Shown: positions 9,227-18,300 of the stretch, in pieces
Position numbering within the stretch: position 1 is the stretch's first letter
Layout: each line of letters opens with the position of its first letter
Assembly: GCA_017539905.1 (NCBI GenBank)
Contig: JAFYBZ010000007.1
Span: 310,001 to 374,000 of the forward strand
Reading direction: 5' to 3'
Source: Clostridia bacterium
Lineage (GTDB): Bacteria; Bacillota; Clostridia; TANB77; UBA1234
Length of the DNA stretch: 64,000 nt
The notes under the pieces: model-generated
Databases searched by the model: none
What the model saw: only the letters and a program-made list of their open reading frames with translations
What the model was told of the DNA's origin: nothing
Position numbers and translations under genes: made by a program

Positions 9227-9364
9227 ATTTTTTGTTTTTTTTCCCTATTTCACCAAAATATTAGTCAAATATCAGACAAAAAGATAGAAAGACAGACAAT
9301 ATAGAAAAGAAGAAACCAAGAATCCAGATTTTATGGTACAATATATAATGAGAGGTGAGGCAAG

Positions 9365-10795
9365 ATGAATCAAATTAGTAAACATATTGCTATGAAAAAA
9401 TTAGTCGAATTGGGAGTGGTTATTCCAGGAATATTTAATGGAACTGTTGGGAATATTACCTATTCACCAATAAGTATAGAAGAGTTTTTGAAAAAAATTG
9501 AAAACGAAGATGTAGCGAATTTAGCATACAATACAAGAACAATGGGAAGAGGAATTTTCACTATTGGTTCAAATGGAGAAATAATAAATTTTAAAGGTGT
9601 TGATTCTAAACTTAAAAATGAGGATAGTATTGCTGTCTCAAGCACTGAAGGAAGTATAGAAACTGTTAACAATCAAGACTCTTATGGAATCAATATTATG
9701 CATTTTATTGATAGAAATTCAACACAAAGTTCAGAAACAAGTCGTTTAGAATTTCGAGTAAAGGGAGCTTCACAATTTCAAAATTTATTGGTCGAAAAAA
9801 TAAAAAATGATGATATTAGAAAACGAGATAAACATGGATTAATTAAATTGCCATCAATAGACTATCCGACACCATTATCAGCAGAAATGTGTGATAGTTT
9901 GGACTTACCTAGGGTTATTGATGTTGAAGAAGATTTTTTGTCTTCAATAGATTCACAGAGTTATGCTGGATATTGCTTAGTACAAATGGCACAAAATGGT
10001 CTTCCATTTAACAAGAGAAATGAATTATGGGCAGAATATTTTGAAAGGCATCATAGAGAAAGATTGAGTGATAAACAGTTGATGGAAGTGGTAAAAAGAG
10101 AAGATTCCACATATGGATTGGGTGCCACTTTTGGGCAAACTACTAGAGTTTTGGAAAATCCATTTAGAATAATGGAAATGCAATATTTTTTGAAACATAA
10201 CAATATTGAAGCGCTAAATGCAATATTAGATTTTACTGTTCAAGGCAACACTGATTTCTTAACAAACTATGCTTCAATTAGTGCTAGAAATGCTGCTGGT
10301 TTTATGAATTTAAAATTAGCTATGAATAACTTCGAACATAGGCAAGATTATCCGCTTTCGGGAGAAATATGTGATGATGCTTATGATGATGTGTCAAGCT
10401 GTTTGTACGCACTTAATCCTTCACGTGAAGATCAGTTTAAGAAAATGCAGTATTATTCGCAAATTTATATTTTTGCAACTAATTTAAAAGTTTTGGAAGA
10501 TGCGTATAGATTGACAGGACGTACAATTCCAGTAGATTATAAAAAACAATTTGTTGAAACTTTTTATGATTCATTGGAAGATAAGGGTAAATTTAAACTA
10601 TGCTTTCAAAATCTAGATCCGATGTCAAATATTAGACATTTTAATAATGCAGAGCAAAATTTCAGAGGTATGGAGTCATTTGTGCAAGAAATTAGGAAAA
10701 TTGCTGTTGAGGTTTATCAAGAGAAGAATCCACAAAAAAAAGAATCCCCAAAAGAAAGAAAAGAGCATGATACTAATAGTCCAAATATTGAATAA
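9365..10795 (+). CDS. Unrecognised 476-residue protein
   Basis: I do not recognise a family. The protein is soluble by composition, with no signal peptide or membrane segment, and ends in a Lys/Glu/Pro-rich low-complexity tail (from about residue 450). Short notable stretches are YNTRTMGRGIF near residue 60 and LPFNKRNELWAEYFERHHRE in the middle. GAGGTGAG precedes the start. Base composition matches the AT-rich native genes. It is transcribed alone, between the tRNA-derived repeat and a bidirectional terminator, and could belong to the same accessory patch as its neighbours. Confidence 0.7.
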   Translation: MNQISKHIAMKKLVELGVVIPGIFNGTVGNITYSPISIEEFLKKIENEDVANLAYNTRTMGRGIFTIGSNGEIINFKGVDSKLKNEDSIAVSSTEGSIETVNNQDSYGINIMHFIDRNSTQSSETSRLEFRVKGASQFQNLLVEKIKNDDIRKRDKHGLIKLPSIDYPTPLSAEMCDSLDLPRVIDVEEDFLSSIDSQSYAGYCLVQMAQNGLPFNKRNELWAEYFERHHRERLSDKQLMEVVKREDSTYGLGATFGQTTRVLENPFRIMEMQYFLKHNNIEALNAILDFTVQGNTDFLTNYASISARNAAGFMNLKLAMNNFEHRQDYPLSGEICDDAYDDVSSCLYALNPSREDQFKKMQYYSQIYIFATNLKVLEDAYRLTGRTIPVDYKKQFVETFYDSLEDKGKFKLCFQNLDPMSNIRHFNNAEQNFRGMESFVQEIRKIAVEVYQEKNPQKKESPKERKEHDTNSPNIE

Positions 10796-10847
10796 TTAAA
10801 TATTAGTCAAATGTCAGCCCAATATACAGAAAAAAGGACAAAAAATT

Positions 10848-10872
10848 GAGTCAAGGTAAATCACCTTGACTC
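10848..10872. terminator. Bidirectional intrinsic terminator
   Basis: A 10-bp perfect stem, GAGTCAAGGT with ACCTTGACTC, and a 5-base loop between convergent genes; T-rich on the plus side and A-rich (T-rich on minus) on the other. Confidence 0.88.
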
Positions 10873-10880
10873 GATATTTT

Positions 10881-11585
10881 TTATGGTTCCCAAAAAGTGT
10901 TGAGGAATCCTTCTGTAGAATATGAAGCATTGAATCTTTCACATGTCATGGGATTGAAAGTAATATCATTTTCAATGAGTTCTTTCTGGATTTCATCTAC
11001 GCTTGGAGCAATATTGTGTAAGACGGTACGTCCTCTACGAAGCTGTAGCCACCTAAAAATAGCATCTATTCTATTTTCAAATGCATAGTGCGTCTCGTGT
11101 CCTTTTGAGTCTCTTGTTACAAGCCGCCACCTTTCTAAGTCCACATAGTTCTTCAAAAGGTAAAGAGCAGGTTTGATAGAAATTTTTTTGCCATCTTTCT
11201 TGATGAAGCGATCTTCGCAGCAAAGGAATTTTGAGTATGTATCATAGTACACTCTTCCGGAATATGGGGTGATGTCATACACATTTCCAACATAGGTTTC
11301 GTCATCATGTTCATCCAGTAATTCATGAATGACGGGGTTCCACCCATCTACAGGGTATTGGTTGAGATTTAAGACTGCAACACCGTCTTTTATAGTAGCG
11401 CTTTCAATCGTGCGGACTGTTTCCCATTCAACGGTGTACAAAAATGAATCAAATACAAAGTCTCGATTTGCTCTGATTCCGCCGACATAGATAATCCTGG
11501 GATCCGCCTCAGCCAACTCACTTGCAGTTGGGATTTTGTCTACACCAATTGCGATGATTTTCATTCTTCCGAGCAGTAATTCCAT
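10881..11585 (-). CDS. Unrecognised 234-residue protein, G+C-richer unit
   Basis: No family recognised. The protein is acidic and soluble, with many aromatic residues (YDTYSKFLCCEDRFIKKDGKK, FRWLQLRRGRT). ATG 11585 is chosen because AGGAGG lies 9 bases upstream and a sigma-A promoter lies about 80 bases upstream; a longer in-frame extension would run through that promoter. Compared with plus-strand neighbours it is visibly richer in G+C. It contains an in-frame CGG read as arginine in ERWRLVTRD; shifting there would give an immediate stop. One of four similar minus-strand single-gene units here, suggesting acquisition from elsewhere. Confidence 0.7.
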   Translation of the reverse strand: MELLLGRMKIIAIGVDKIPTASELAEADPRIIYVGGIRANRDFVFDSFLYTVEWETVRTIESATIKDGVAVLNLNQYPVDGWNPVIHELLDEHDDETYVGNVYDITPYSGRVYYDTYSKFLCCEDRFIKKDGKKISIKPALYLLKNYVDLERWRLVTRDSKGHETHYAFENRIDAIFRWLQLRRGRTVLHNIAPSVDEIQKELIENDITFNPMTCERFNASYSTEGFLNTFWEP

Positions 11586-11667
11586 GATGTCAATCCTCCT
11601 TATTTGTTTTTCAAATCGCCAGCTACAGTTGGAATTTTGGCGATAAGACAAAATTAGTTCGCTTAGA

Positions 11668-11696
11668 ATAATATCACAAAAAGGCATTTTTGTCAA
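11668..11696 (-). promoter_or_regulatory. Sigma-A promoter for the 10881-11585 gene
   Basis: On the minus strand TTGACA and TATTAT are spaced 17 bases apart, about 80 bases before the start codon. Confidence 0.8.
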
Positions 11697-11734
11697 TTTA
11701 TGTAAACCACGCAAGACTTTTTGGACATAAAAAA

Positions 11735-11755
11735 CTGCCCGCTTTTGACGGGCAG
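11735..11755 (-). terminator. Intrinsic terminator of the 11777-12148 gene
   Basis: CTGCCCG pairs with CGGGCAG around a 7-base loop; on the minus strand it is followed by a run of six T. Confidence 0.88.
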
Positions 11756-11776
11756 AAAAGGCAAGTGGCCTATTTT

Positions 11777-12148
11777 TTAGCTGGCAATTGCGCCTTGAAG
11801 CAATTTGTAGTGCATCTTTGCGGCTGACTCCACAGAATAGACAATGATTTCAGGGACTTCGTGCTTATTTACCACGGATATCCGATTGTCTTTTTCGGGA
11901 TGGGCCGTTGTTTCGATGGAGAAAGACGGAAACGGATCTGCAATTATAGTGCTGATTTCGGATGTAATATCCTTCAGATCTTTTGCAGGAATCCGGACCA
12001 TCTGATTTTTATTTACCAGGTTGGTAAAGGACAGGTTTTGCCCATAAAAATCGTCGCCGCAGAAAATACCCACAAAGAGATGGGCATACTCCACAGCTCC
12101 ATTCTCAACTTCCTCGATGTTTACATACGCCCGACGTAACAGTGCCAT
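11777..12148 (-). CDS. Unrecognised 123-residue protein, G+C-richer unit
   Basis: No family recognised. A small soluble protein beginning MALLRRAYVNIEEVENGAVEY. AAGGAGGG lies just upstream of the ATG, with a promoter about 80 bases upstream and its own terminator, so it is a complete single-gene unit. It carries three in-frame CGG codons that all fit arginine (LLRRAY, MVRIPAK, DNRISV), including two CGGA contexts; reading any as a frameshift would break the protein. This composition contrasts with the AT-rich genes around it. Confidence 0.7.
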   Translation of the reverse strand: MALLRRAYVNIEEVENGAVEYAHLFVGIFCGDDFYGQNLSFTNLVNKNQMVRIPAKDLKDITSEISTIIADPFPSFSIETTAHPEKDNRISVVNKHEVPEIIVYSVESAAKMHYKLLQGAIAS

Positions 12149-12225
12149 TTAAAATTCCCTCCTTAATTTGATGTAATAAAAATTGTTTTACTAGAGAGAC
12201 CATGCAAGAAACCTTGCTAAGTAAT

Positions 12226-12254
12226 ATTATACCATACGGTTGACATAATTTCAA
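12226..12254 (-). promoter_or_regulatory. Sigma-A promoter for the 11777-12148 gene
   Basis: TTGAAA, 17-base spacer and TATAAT on the minus strand. Confidence 0.8.
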
Positions 12255-12296
12255 ACACAAATCCAATACTATTAAAATAATACTATGCTTATTATG

Positions 12297-12324
12297 TTGA
12301 AGTCATTAATAGAAATGATATAAT
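12297..12324 (+). promoter_or_regulatory. Promoter of the ASCH-domain gene
   Basis: TTGAAG, 16-base spacer and TATAAT about 58 bases before the start codon. Confidence 0.65.
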
Positions 12325-12381
12325 TAATATAGTATTTTTAATGAATTAATTGAATGGGATTAATAATTAAGGAGGTAAATA

Positions 12382-12717
12382 ATGGAGTTTAAAATGCATT
12401 TAAAAGAAAAACCATTTTTTATGATTAAATCTGGTAAGAAAGATATTGAAATGCGTTTATATGATGAGAAACGTCAAAAAATTCAAGTAGGAGATACTAT
12501 TGAATTTTCAAATGTTGAAACAGGACAAATACTTAACACAGAAGTTGTTAATATTCATAAATACAACGATTTTAATGAGCTTTATTCAAACTTTGATAAA
12601 ACTAGACTTGGTTATTACGATGATGAAGAAGCGAAAGCTAAAGATATGTCTCAATACTATTCTGATGAAGAGATTCAAAAGTATGGTGTTGTTGGAATTG
12701 AGATCAAAAAAATATAA
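12382..12717 (+). CDS. ASCH-domain protein
   Basis: A 111-residue protein consisting of a single ASCH domain, a PUA-like RNA- or nucleic-acid-binding beta-barrel. The diagnostic N-terminal part is visible: MHLKEKPFFMIKSGKKDIEMRLYDEKR, followed by QVGDTIEF, and the C-terminal GVVGIEIKKI strand. Some small ASCH proteins hydrolyse modified nucleosides such as N4-acetylcytidine, others bind RNA; the sequence does not decide. AAGGAGG precedes the ATG. It is an AT-rich single gene with its own promoter and a shared terminator. Confidence 0.85.
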   Translation: MEFKMHLKEKPFFMIKSGKKDIEMRLYDEKRQKIQVGDTIEFSNVETGQILNTEVVNIHKYNDFNELYSNFDKTRLGYYDDEEAKAKDMSQYYSDEEIQKYGVVGIEIKKI

Positions 12718-12720
12718 TAA

Positions 12721-12752
12721 AAAAGCCCTCTCCAAAAAAGGAGAGAGCTTTT
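12721..12752. terminator. Bidirectional intrinsic terminator
   Basis: AAAAGC then CTCTCC pair with GGAGAG then GCTTTT (one C-A mismatch) around a 6-base A loop, between convergent genes. Confidence 0.88.
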
Positions 12753-12753
12753 T

Positions 12754-13536
12754 TTATTCGTCAACTTTAACAATGAATTTGTTCATAACATAACCAAAAT
12801 CAGTTTTATTAAAGTACACAAACGACCACTTTTCTTGTTTTTCAAATACTTTCACCAAAGCACCATTGCGTAGTCTAATGATAATCTTGGATTTACGAGT
12901 ATCTTCTTCGCGAACATTAAGAGTGGTATTTCCTTTTACCTTAACTCTATAAAGTTCGCCGCCTTCGGGAAGATTATCTCCTGTGTCTACAAGATTCTTA
13001 GAATACACAAAGCCATACTGGTTATCGTAGACAATTCGTGTCCAGGTTTTGCCGATGGCAACAACATGAACTTCTTCGCCTGGCTCCAGTCTACCAATAA
13101 CCTTTGCACTATCGTTTTTCTTGGCGCGTACTTTGATGTGATAATTCACTTTTGGGCTTACGCGGTACACAAGCTTTGCTTCATCATCAGATACGAACTT
13201 GGGCTCAGCTTCTTTTTTCTGTGTCTTTTTGGAAGTCCCTGAGCTTGTGGGTTCCTGAGGTTCAGGTGAGCCAGCAGCAGGTACGAGATAGTCAAAATAT
13301 ACTTTTGCGGGCTGTCCGTCATAGTAGAAATATCCCCAGTATTTGTCATGGTAGTCGATTTCGACTTTTTTACCAGCACGAATTCCACCAAGGATGATAT
13401 CACTATCTATCTGGGACCGTACATTCAGCACATCGATTTCAGTCGATACGGTATAGGTTTCAGCAGATGCAAAGGCAGTTATAGCAATGATGGAAAATAG
13501 AACAAGCAGAAATACAATTAGCCGTTTCACAATCAT
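12754..13536 (-). CDS. Secreted protein with three bacterial SH3 domains
   Basis: A protein of about 260 residues with a clear signal peptide (LIVFLLVLFSIIAITAFASA) and three SH3b modules, each with the family core: VLNVRSQIDSDII near residue 35, HIKVRAKKNDSAKVIGRL near 140 and TLNVREEDTRKSKIIIRL near 205. A Ser/Thr/Lys/Pro-rich linker separates the first from the second. Such domains bind peptidoglycan cross-bridges; no hydrolase domain is attached. The start is ATG 13536 or GTG 13530: AAGGAGG is 3 bases from the first and 9 from the second, so GTG is quite possible. In-frame CGG codons fit arginine (VKRLIV, NVRSQI). G+C-richer than its neighbours. Confidence 0.85.
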   Translation of the reverse strand: MIVKRLIVFLLVLFSIIAITAFASAETYTVSTEIDVLNVRSQIDSDIILGGIRAGKKVEIDYHDKYWGYFYYDGQPAKVYFDYLVPAAGSPEPQEPTSSGTSKKTQKKEAEPKFVSDDEAKLVYRVSPKVNYHIKVRAKKNDSAKVIGRLEPGEEVHVVAIGKTWTRIVYDNQYGFVYSKNLVDTGDNLPEGGELYRVKVKGNTTLNVREEDTRKSKIIIRLRNGALVKVFEKQEKWSFVYFNKTDFGYVMNKFIVKVDE

Positions 13537-13586
13537 CAACCTCCTTAATTGTAGTAGGTAGTATAAACGTATTTCAATGTACGCAT

Positions 13587-13615
13587 ATGTTAGCACCATA
13601 TCGCTGGTATGTCAA
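13587..13615 (-). promoter_or_regulatory. Sigma-A promoter for the SH3 protein
   Basis: TTGACA, 17-base spacer and TAACAT on the minus strand. Confidence 0.75.
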
Positions 13616-13642
13616 TAATATTGGAATAAATGTAGCATTGTA

Positions 13643-13671
13643 TTGATATTTTATGTAAATCGTGATATATT
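13643..13671 (+). promoter_or_regulatory. Promoter of the EVE-McrB gene
   Basis: TTGATA, 17-base spacer and TATATT, about 40 bases before the start codon. Confidence 0.7.
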
Positions 13672-13712
13672 ACCTTAGATTAAGAAAAAGATAATCGGAA
13701 AGGAGGAATAAA

Positions 13713-14969
13713 ATGACTAATTATTGGTGGCTTACAGTTAATCCAAGAGTGTTTAGATTTAAGGATTTTGATAATGGCGATTTGTTTGCTTATTCTTCAG
13801 TAAATGAAGATGGCTCTGATAGAAAAATTCATAACAATTTTTTAGAAGCAAAAAGAGGCGAAAAAGTCTTTATATATGAAAGCGTTCCAGTAGGTAGAAT
13901 TATTGGTATTTGCGAAATTGAAAAAGAATTTAAAGACAATATGCTTTGCTTTAAAAAGTTAGAAACTTTTACAGAGTATATTAGAAGAACAGATATTGAG
14001 CAAAATAGAGATATAGTAAATATTGAACCATTTAGATACCAAGAAGGTATATTTTTTAAACTTTCTCAAGATGAATATAGAGCAATTTATAACATTGTAA
14101 GAGAAATGAATCCTAAACAAACTTACATGATATATCCAGATTATTCAAAAAATGATTTCTTAAAAGAATGCTTTTTTGAGTCTGAGGAATATGATGAATT
14201 AAAAGAATTAATTTTAGGTCGTAAAAATGTCATTTTACAAGGTCCTCCTGGTACTGGTAAAACATATTTAGCAAAAAGAATGGCCTTTTCAATCCTGGGC
14301 AAAAAAGATACAGGGAAAATACTAAATGTTCAGTTCCATCCAAAGTATTCTGTTGATGAATTCATTGAGGGATTTAGACCAGATGATATTGGTATTTATA
14401 AATATAGAGAAGGTTGTTTTAAGCACTTTTGTAACGAAGCTAGAAATGATAAAAAGAATAAGTATTTTCTTTTGATTGATGAGATAAATAGAGGCGATGT
14501 AATTAAAATATTTGGTGATACATTTATGTTATTAGAACCAGATAAAAGAGGCAAAGAAAACTACGTTGAGCTTCCTGCAAGTAAGGAAAGATTCTATATT
14601 CCAGAAAATCTATATATTATAGGCACTATGAATATAGCCGATCAAGAGCAAACAATGTCAGATTATGCAGTTAGAAGAAGATTTAGTTTCTATAATATAA
14701 ATCCGATTTTTGATAACAAAGAGTTTATTAAATATTGTTCTAAAAGTGATTTGAAACTAAGAATCATTGAGGCTGTAAAAGAAGTAAATGGAATGGTATC
14801 AGGCAACAAACAAATTGGACATTGTTATTTTTGCAAAGACGAAAATGATAAAGAATTAATAAGAACCGTGAAATATGAGTTAATTCCGCTAGTTGAGGAG
14901 TATTTTAAAGACGAGCCTCAAATAAAAGAATTAATTATCAAAAAGCTTGAAAAAGCTATGAATAAATAA
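13713..14969 (+). CDS. EVE-like domain fused to McrB-type AAA+ GTPase, solitary
   Basis: A 418-residue protein. Residues 1-140 resemble an EVE/PUA-like reader: YWWLTVNPRVFRF at the start, then FLEAKRGEKVFIYESVPVGRIIGICEI. EVE domains read modified bases in DNA. Residues 165-380 are an McrB-type AAA+ motor: Walker A QGPPGTGKTYLAKRM near 175, HPKYSVDEFIEGFRP, Walker B LLIDEINRGDV near 253, and the McrB signature IIGTMNIAD near 304 with a following arginine-rich DYAVRRRFSF. McrB translocates DNA for the nuclease McrC, but no McrC gene is adjacent: terminators and a tRNA follow. It may act with a distant nuclease or in signalling. AAAGGAGG precedes the ATG. Confidence 0.85.
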   Translation: MTNYWWLTVNPRVFRFKDFDNGDLFAYSSVNEDGSDRKIHNNFLEAKRGEKVFIYESVPVGRIIGICEIEKEFKDNMLCFKKLETFTEYIRRTDIEQNRDIVNIEPFRYQEGIFFKLSQDEYRAIYNIVREMNPKQTYMIYPDYSKNDFLKECFFESEEYDELKELILGRKNVILQGPPGTGKTYLAKRMAFSILGKKDTGKILNVQFHPKYSVDEFIEGFRPDDIGIYKYREGCFKHFCNEARNDKKNKYFLLIDEINRGDVIKIFGDTFMLLEPDKRGKENYVELPASKERFYIPENLYIIGTMNIADQEQTMSDYAVRRRFSFYNINPIFDNKEFIKYCSKSDLKLRIIEAVKEVNGMVSGNKQIGHCYFCKDENDKELIRTVKYELIPLVEEYFKDEPQIKELIIKKLEKAMNK

Positions 14970-14973
14970 AAAG

Positions 14974-15005
14974 AAAAGCGTTTGAAGAAAACTTCAAACG
15001 CTTTT
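14974..15005 (+). terminator. Intrinsic terminator
   Basis: A 14-bp perfect stem (AAAAGCGTTTGAAG) with an AAAA loop and T-tract. It serves the EVE-McrB gene, and may also end the tRNA-Lys transcript from the other side. Confidence 0.9.
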
Positions 15006-15006
15006 T

Positions 15007-15082
15007 TGGTGCACCACCGGGGACTCGAACCCCGGACCCACTGATTAAGAGTCAGTTGCTCTACCAACTGAGCTAGTGGTGC
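15007..15082 (-). tRNA. tRNA-Lys (CTT)
   Basis: A 76-base cloverleaf on the minus strand with encoded CCA. Acceptor GCACCAC pairs with GTGGTGC; the anticodon loop CTCTTAA gives anticodon CTT for AAG. The 283 bases from here to smc are AT-rich; I see no gene there. Confidence 0.95.
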
Positions 15083-15365
15083 ACATAAAATTACTTAAAA
15101 AGTAATAAAAATAGCAACTTTTTTAGATTCTTAATCAGATGTCAAATTTTTTATGACAACAATGGAATTATATTGCTAAAAGCAAGATTTGTCAACTACT
15201 ATTTCGCCTTATTTTATGGCCAAAACCCTTGTTTTTCATATATTAAAATAAATCGGTCTTTTTCTTGCTAAGTTTTTTAAGTTGGTATATCATAAATAGG
15301 TAAAAAATCTTACGGAATTCGTGGATATAAGACAAATTATTATTAAATACAAAAGGTGAAGATTA

Positions 15366-18300
15366 ATGTACTTAAAAAGATTAGAATTACAAGGATTTAA
15401 ATCGTTCGCAGATAAAACAACTCTTGAATTCAAACCTGGAATTACAGCAGTAATTGGACCTAATGGATCTGGTAAGTCTAACATTTCAGATGCTATTAGA
15501 TGGGTTTTAGGTGAGCAAAGCGTTAAAACACTTAGAGGATCAAAATTAGAAGATGTTATTTTTGCAGGCACTCAAGCTAGGAAGCCTGTTTCTTTTGCTG
15601 AAGTTTCAATTACTTTAGATAATGAAGATCATAAATTACCTATAGATTATTCAGAAGTTACAGTTTCAAGAAGAGTATATAGAAGCGGAGATAGTGAATT
15701 TTATATAAATAAAAATCAATGTCGTCTTAAGGATATTGTAGAATTATTCATGGATACTGGTATTGGTAGAGATGGTTATTCTATTATTGGACAAGGTAGA
15801 ATAGACGAAATTCTATCTACAAAGTCTGAAGAAAGAAGACATATTTTTGAAGATGCCGCAGGAATTGTTAAATATAGAACACGTAAAGAAGATGCCGAAA
15901 AGAAGTTAGAAAATACAAAGCAAAATTTACTTCGTATTAATGATATTGTTACTGAGTTAGAAAACCAATTAGAGCCTTTGCGAGAACAATCTGAAAAAGC
16001 AAAGAGTTATTTAGAATACAAAGAAAATCTAAAATATTTAGAGGTTGGTTTATTTATTAGTAATATTGCTAAAAATAAACAAAAACTAGAAGAAATAACA
16101 AAACAAGTTGAAGAAGTTTTGACTCAAACAGAAGACGAAAATCAAAAGCTTGCTACTCTTCAAACAACAAAAGAAGAAGCTAGAAAAGCAATCGAAGAAA
16201 TTACGACAGCAATAGAAGAATTGCAATCTAAGATATATGATGAGCAAAACAATATTGAAAAGTCTAATTCCGAAATTGGAATTAAAAATGCTAAAATCGA
16301 ACACAATATAGCAAATTCAGAGACTTACAAAAAAGATATTGAAGATTTAAAAGCTAAAAATGAAGATCTTAAAAAAGAAATAGAAGATAGAAAACTAAGA
16401 CAAGAAAGATTAGCAAATGACAAGAAAAAGTTTGAAGATGAGCTTAAAGAAAAAGAAGACGAGCTTGCTAAACTTTCAGAAAATTTAAGTCAGGATGCAA
16501 AGAGAATCGAAGAACTTAAAGCAAAGATAATGCAAAACATTGATACAAAGTTTGAGAAAATGGAGACTCTTAAAAATCTTACTGCTAGTCACGATACTTG
16601 GAATAGTAGAATCAAACAAATTGACACAGAAATATTCGATAACAAGTTAGCAATTGATAAAGAAAATATGGTAAAAGCAGAGCAAAACAAGTCTTTTACT
16701 GAGATTTCTAAAATCAAATCTGAACTAGAAGAAAAACTAAATAGGGTTAAAGAAATTAGAGATAATCACGAACAAAAAGTTTTGGGCTACGAAAATTCTA
16801 TTAGAGAAACTTTAGGAGAATTAAGCAACAAAGAATCAAGACTTAAATTCTTAGTTGAAACAGAAAACGAATACGAAGGCTATGTTAATAGTGTAAAAGC
16901 TGTTATGCAAAGAGCTCAAAAAGATAACTCATTTGGTAAAGGCGTTTATGGAACTGTTGCAAGCTTAATAAAGGTTCCTACAGAATACGAAACAGCAATT
17001 GAGCAATTACTTGGTGGAAGTCTTCAAAATATTGTTACAGAAAACGAGGACTATGCAAAAAATGCTATAGAATTTTTAAAGCAAAATAATTTAGGAAGAG
17101 CATCATTCTATCCGATTTCATCTGTTAAGGGTGAAAAACTTAAAAACAATTTGAAGAATGAGCCTGGTTTTATTGGAATTGCATCAGATTTAATTTCTTA
17201 CGATGGCAAATTTGATGGCATAATGCAATCTATTCTTGGAAAATCAGCAGTTATAGACAATATGGATAATGCGATTAAAGTGGCAAGAGACAACAAGTAT
17301 TCATTTAGAATTGTTACATTAGATGGAGATGTTCTAAATACTACTGGACAAATGACAGGTGGTAGTATTGCTAAGAAAACTACTTCGCTTCTTTCTCGTG
17401 GAAGAGAAATAGATGAACTTAAGAAAGTTGTTAAAGAGCTACAAGAAAAAGCCCAAAAGATCCAAAAAGAGTTTGAAGATTATAAGACGAGTGCAGAAAA
17501 CGAGCTTAAAGATAGCGAAGAAGTTGCAAATAAATTCCAAGAAGTTCAAATCACATTTGCGACTGAAAGCCAAAAAATGGAAGCAATTGAAGCAAATATT
17601 GATAAAGCTAACAAGAAGATTGAGTTATTACAAAATGAGAAAGATACTTTATCTGCACAATTTGAACAAGTCAAAGTTGATATCACTAATATTAACGAAT
17701 TAATGGCAAATCTTGACAAAGAAAATGAAGAATCTCAAACAGAAGTAGATGAGTTTGCTAAAAAGAACATGGAACAACAAAAAGTGTTTGATGATTTGAA
17801 TTCAGATATTATGGATCTTAAAATTTCTGTTTCAAGTTTTGATGAAAGCAATAGCTCTATAGATGAAATGCTTGAAAGAATTAATCAGGATATTACATCA
17901 AATGAAGAAAGCTCAACAAAGAAAGAGCAAGACATCCAGAAAATGCTAGAAGAGAACGAAACATTAAAAACAGAGATTGAAAATACTAAAGATTCTATTA
18001 AAGACATAGAATCAAAGATTGAAGAATTAAATCAAAACTTAACAGATTATAAAGATGACAGAGATAATAAAAATGCTAAAGTACAAGAAGTTGATAGTAA
18101 TATAGATAACGAATATCGTACTTTAGATATATTACATGATCAAGCAACAAAACTTGATGTTAAAAAAGCAAAATTAGAGCAAGACATCGAAGATATTACA
18201 AATAAGATGTGGGAAGAGTATGAAACTACTCCTAACACAGCAACATCATATGCAGAAGTTACTTCTCACACAGCAAAAGAAGTAGAAAAGATTAAAGCAG

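Noticed and set aside
13713..14969. Complete McrBC restriction system
   Set aside because: No McrC nuclease gene is present on either side.
17413..17703. Lys-rich open frame inside smc
   Set aside because: A shadow in another frame of the coiled-coil region, without start signals.
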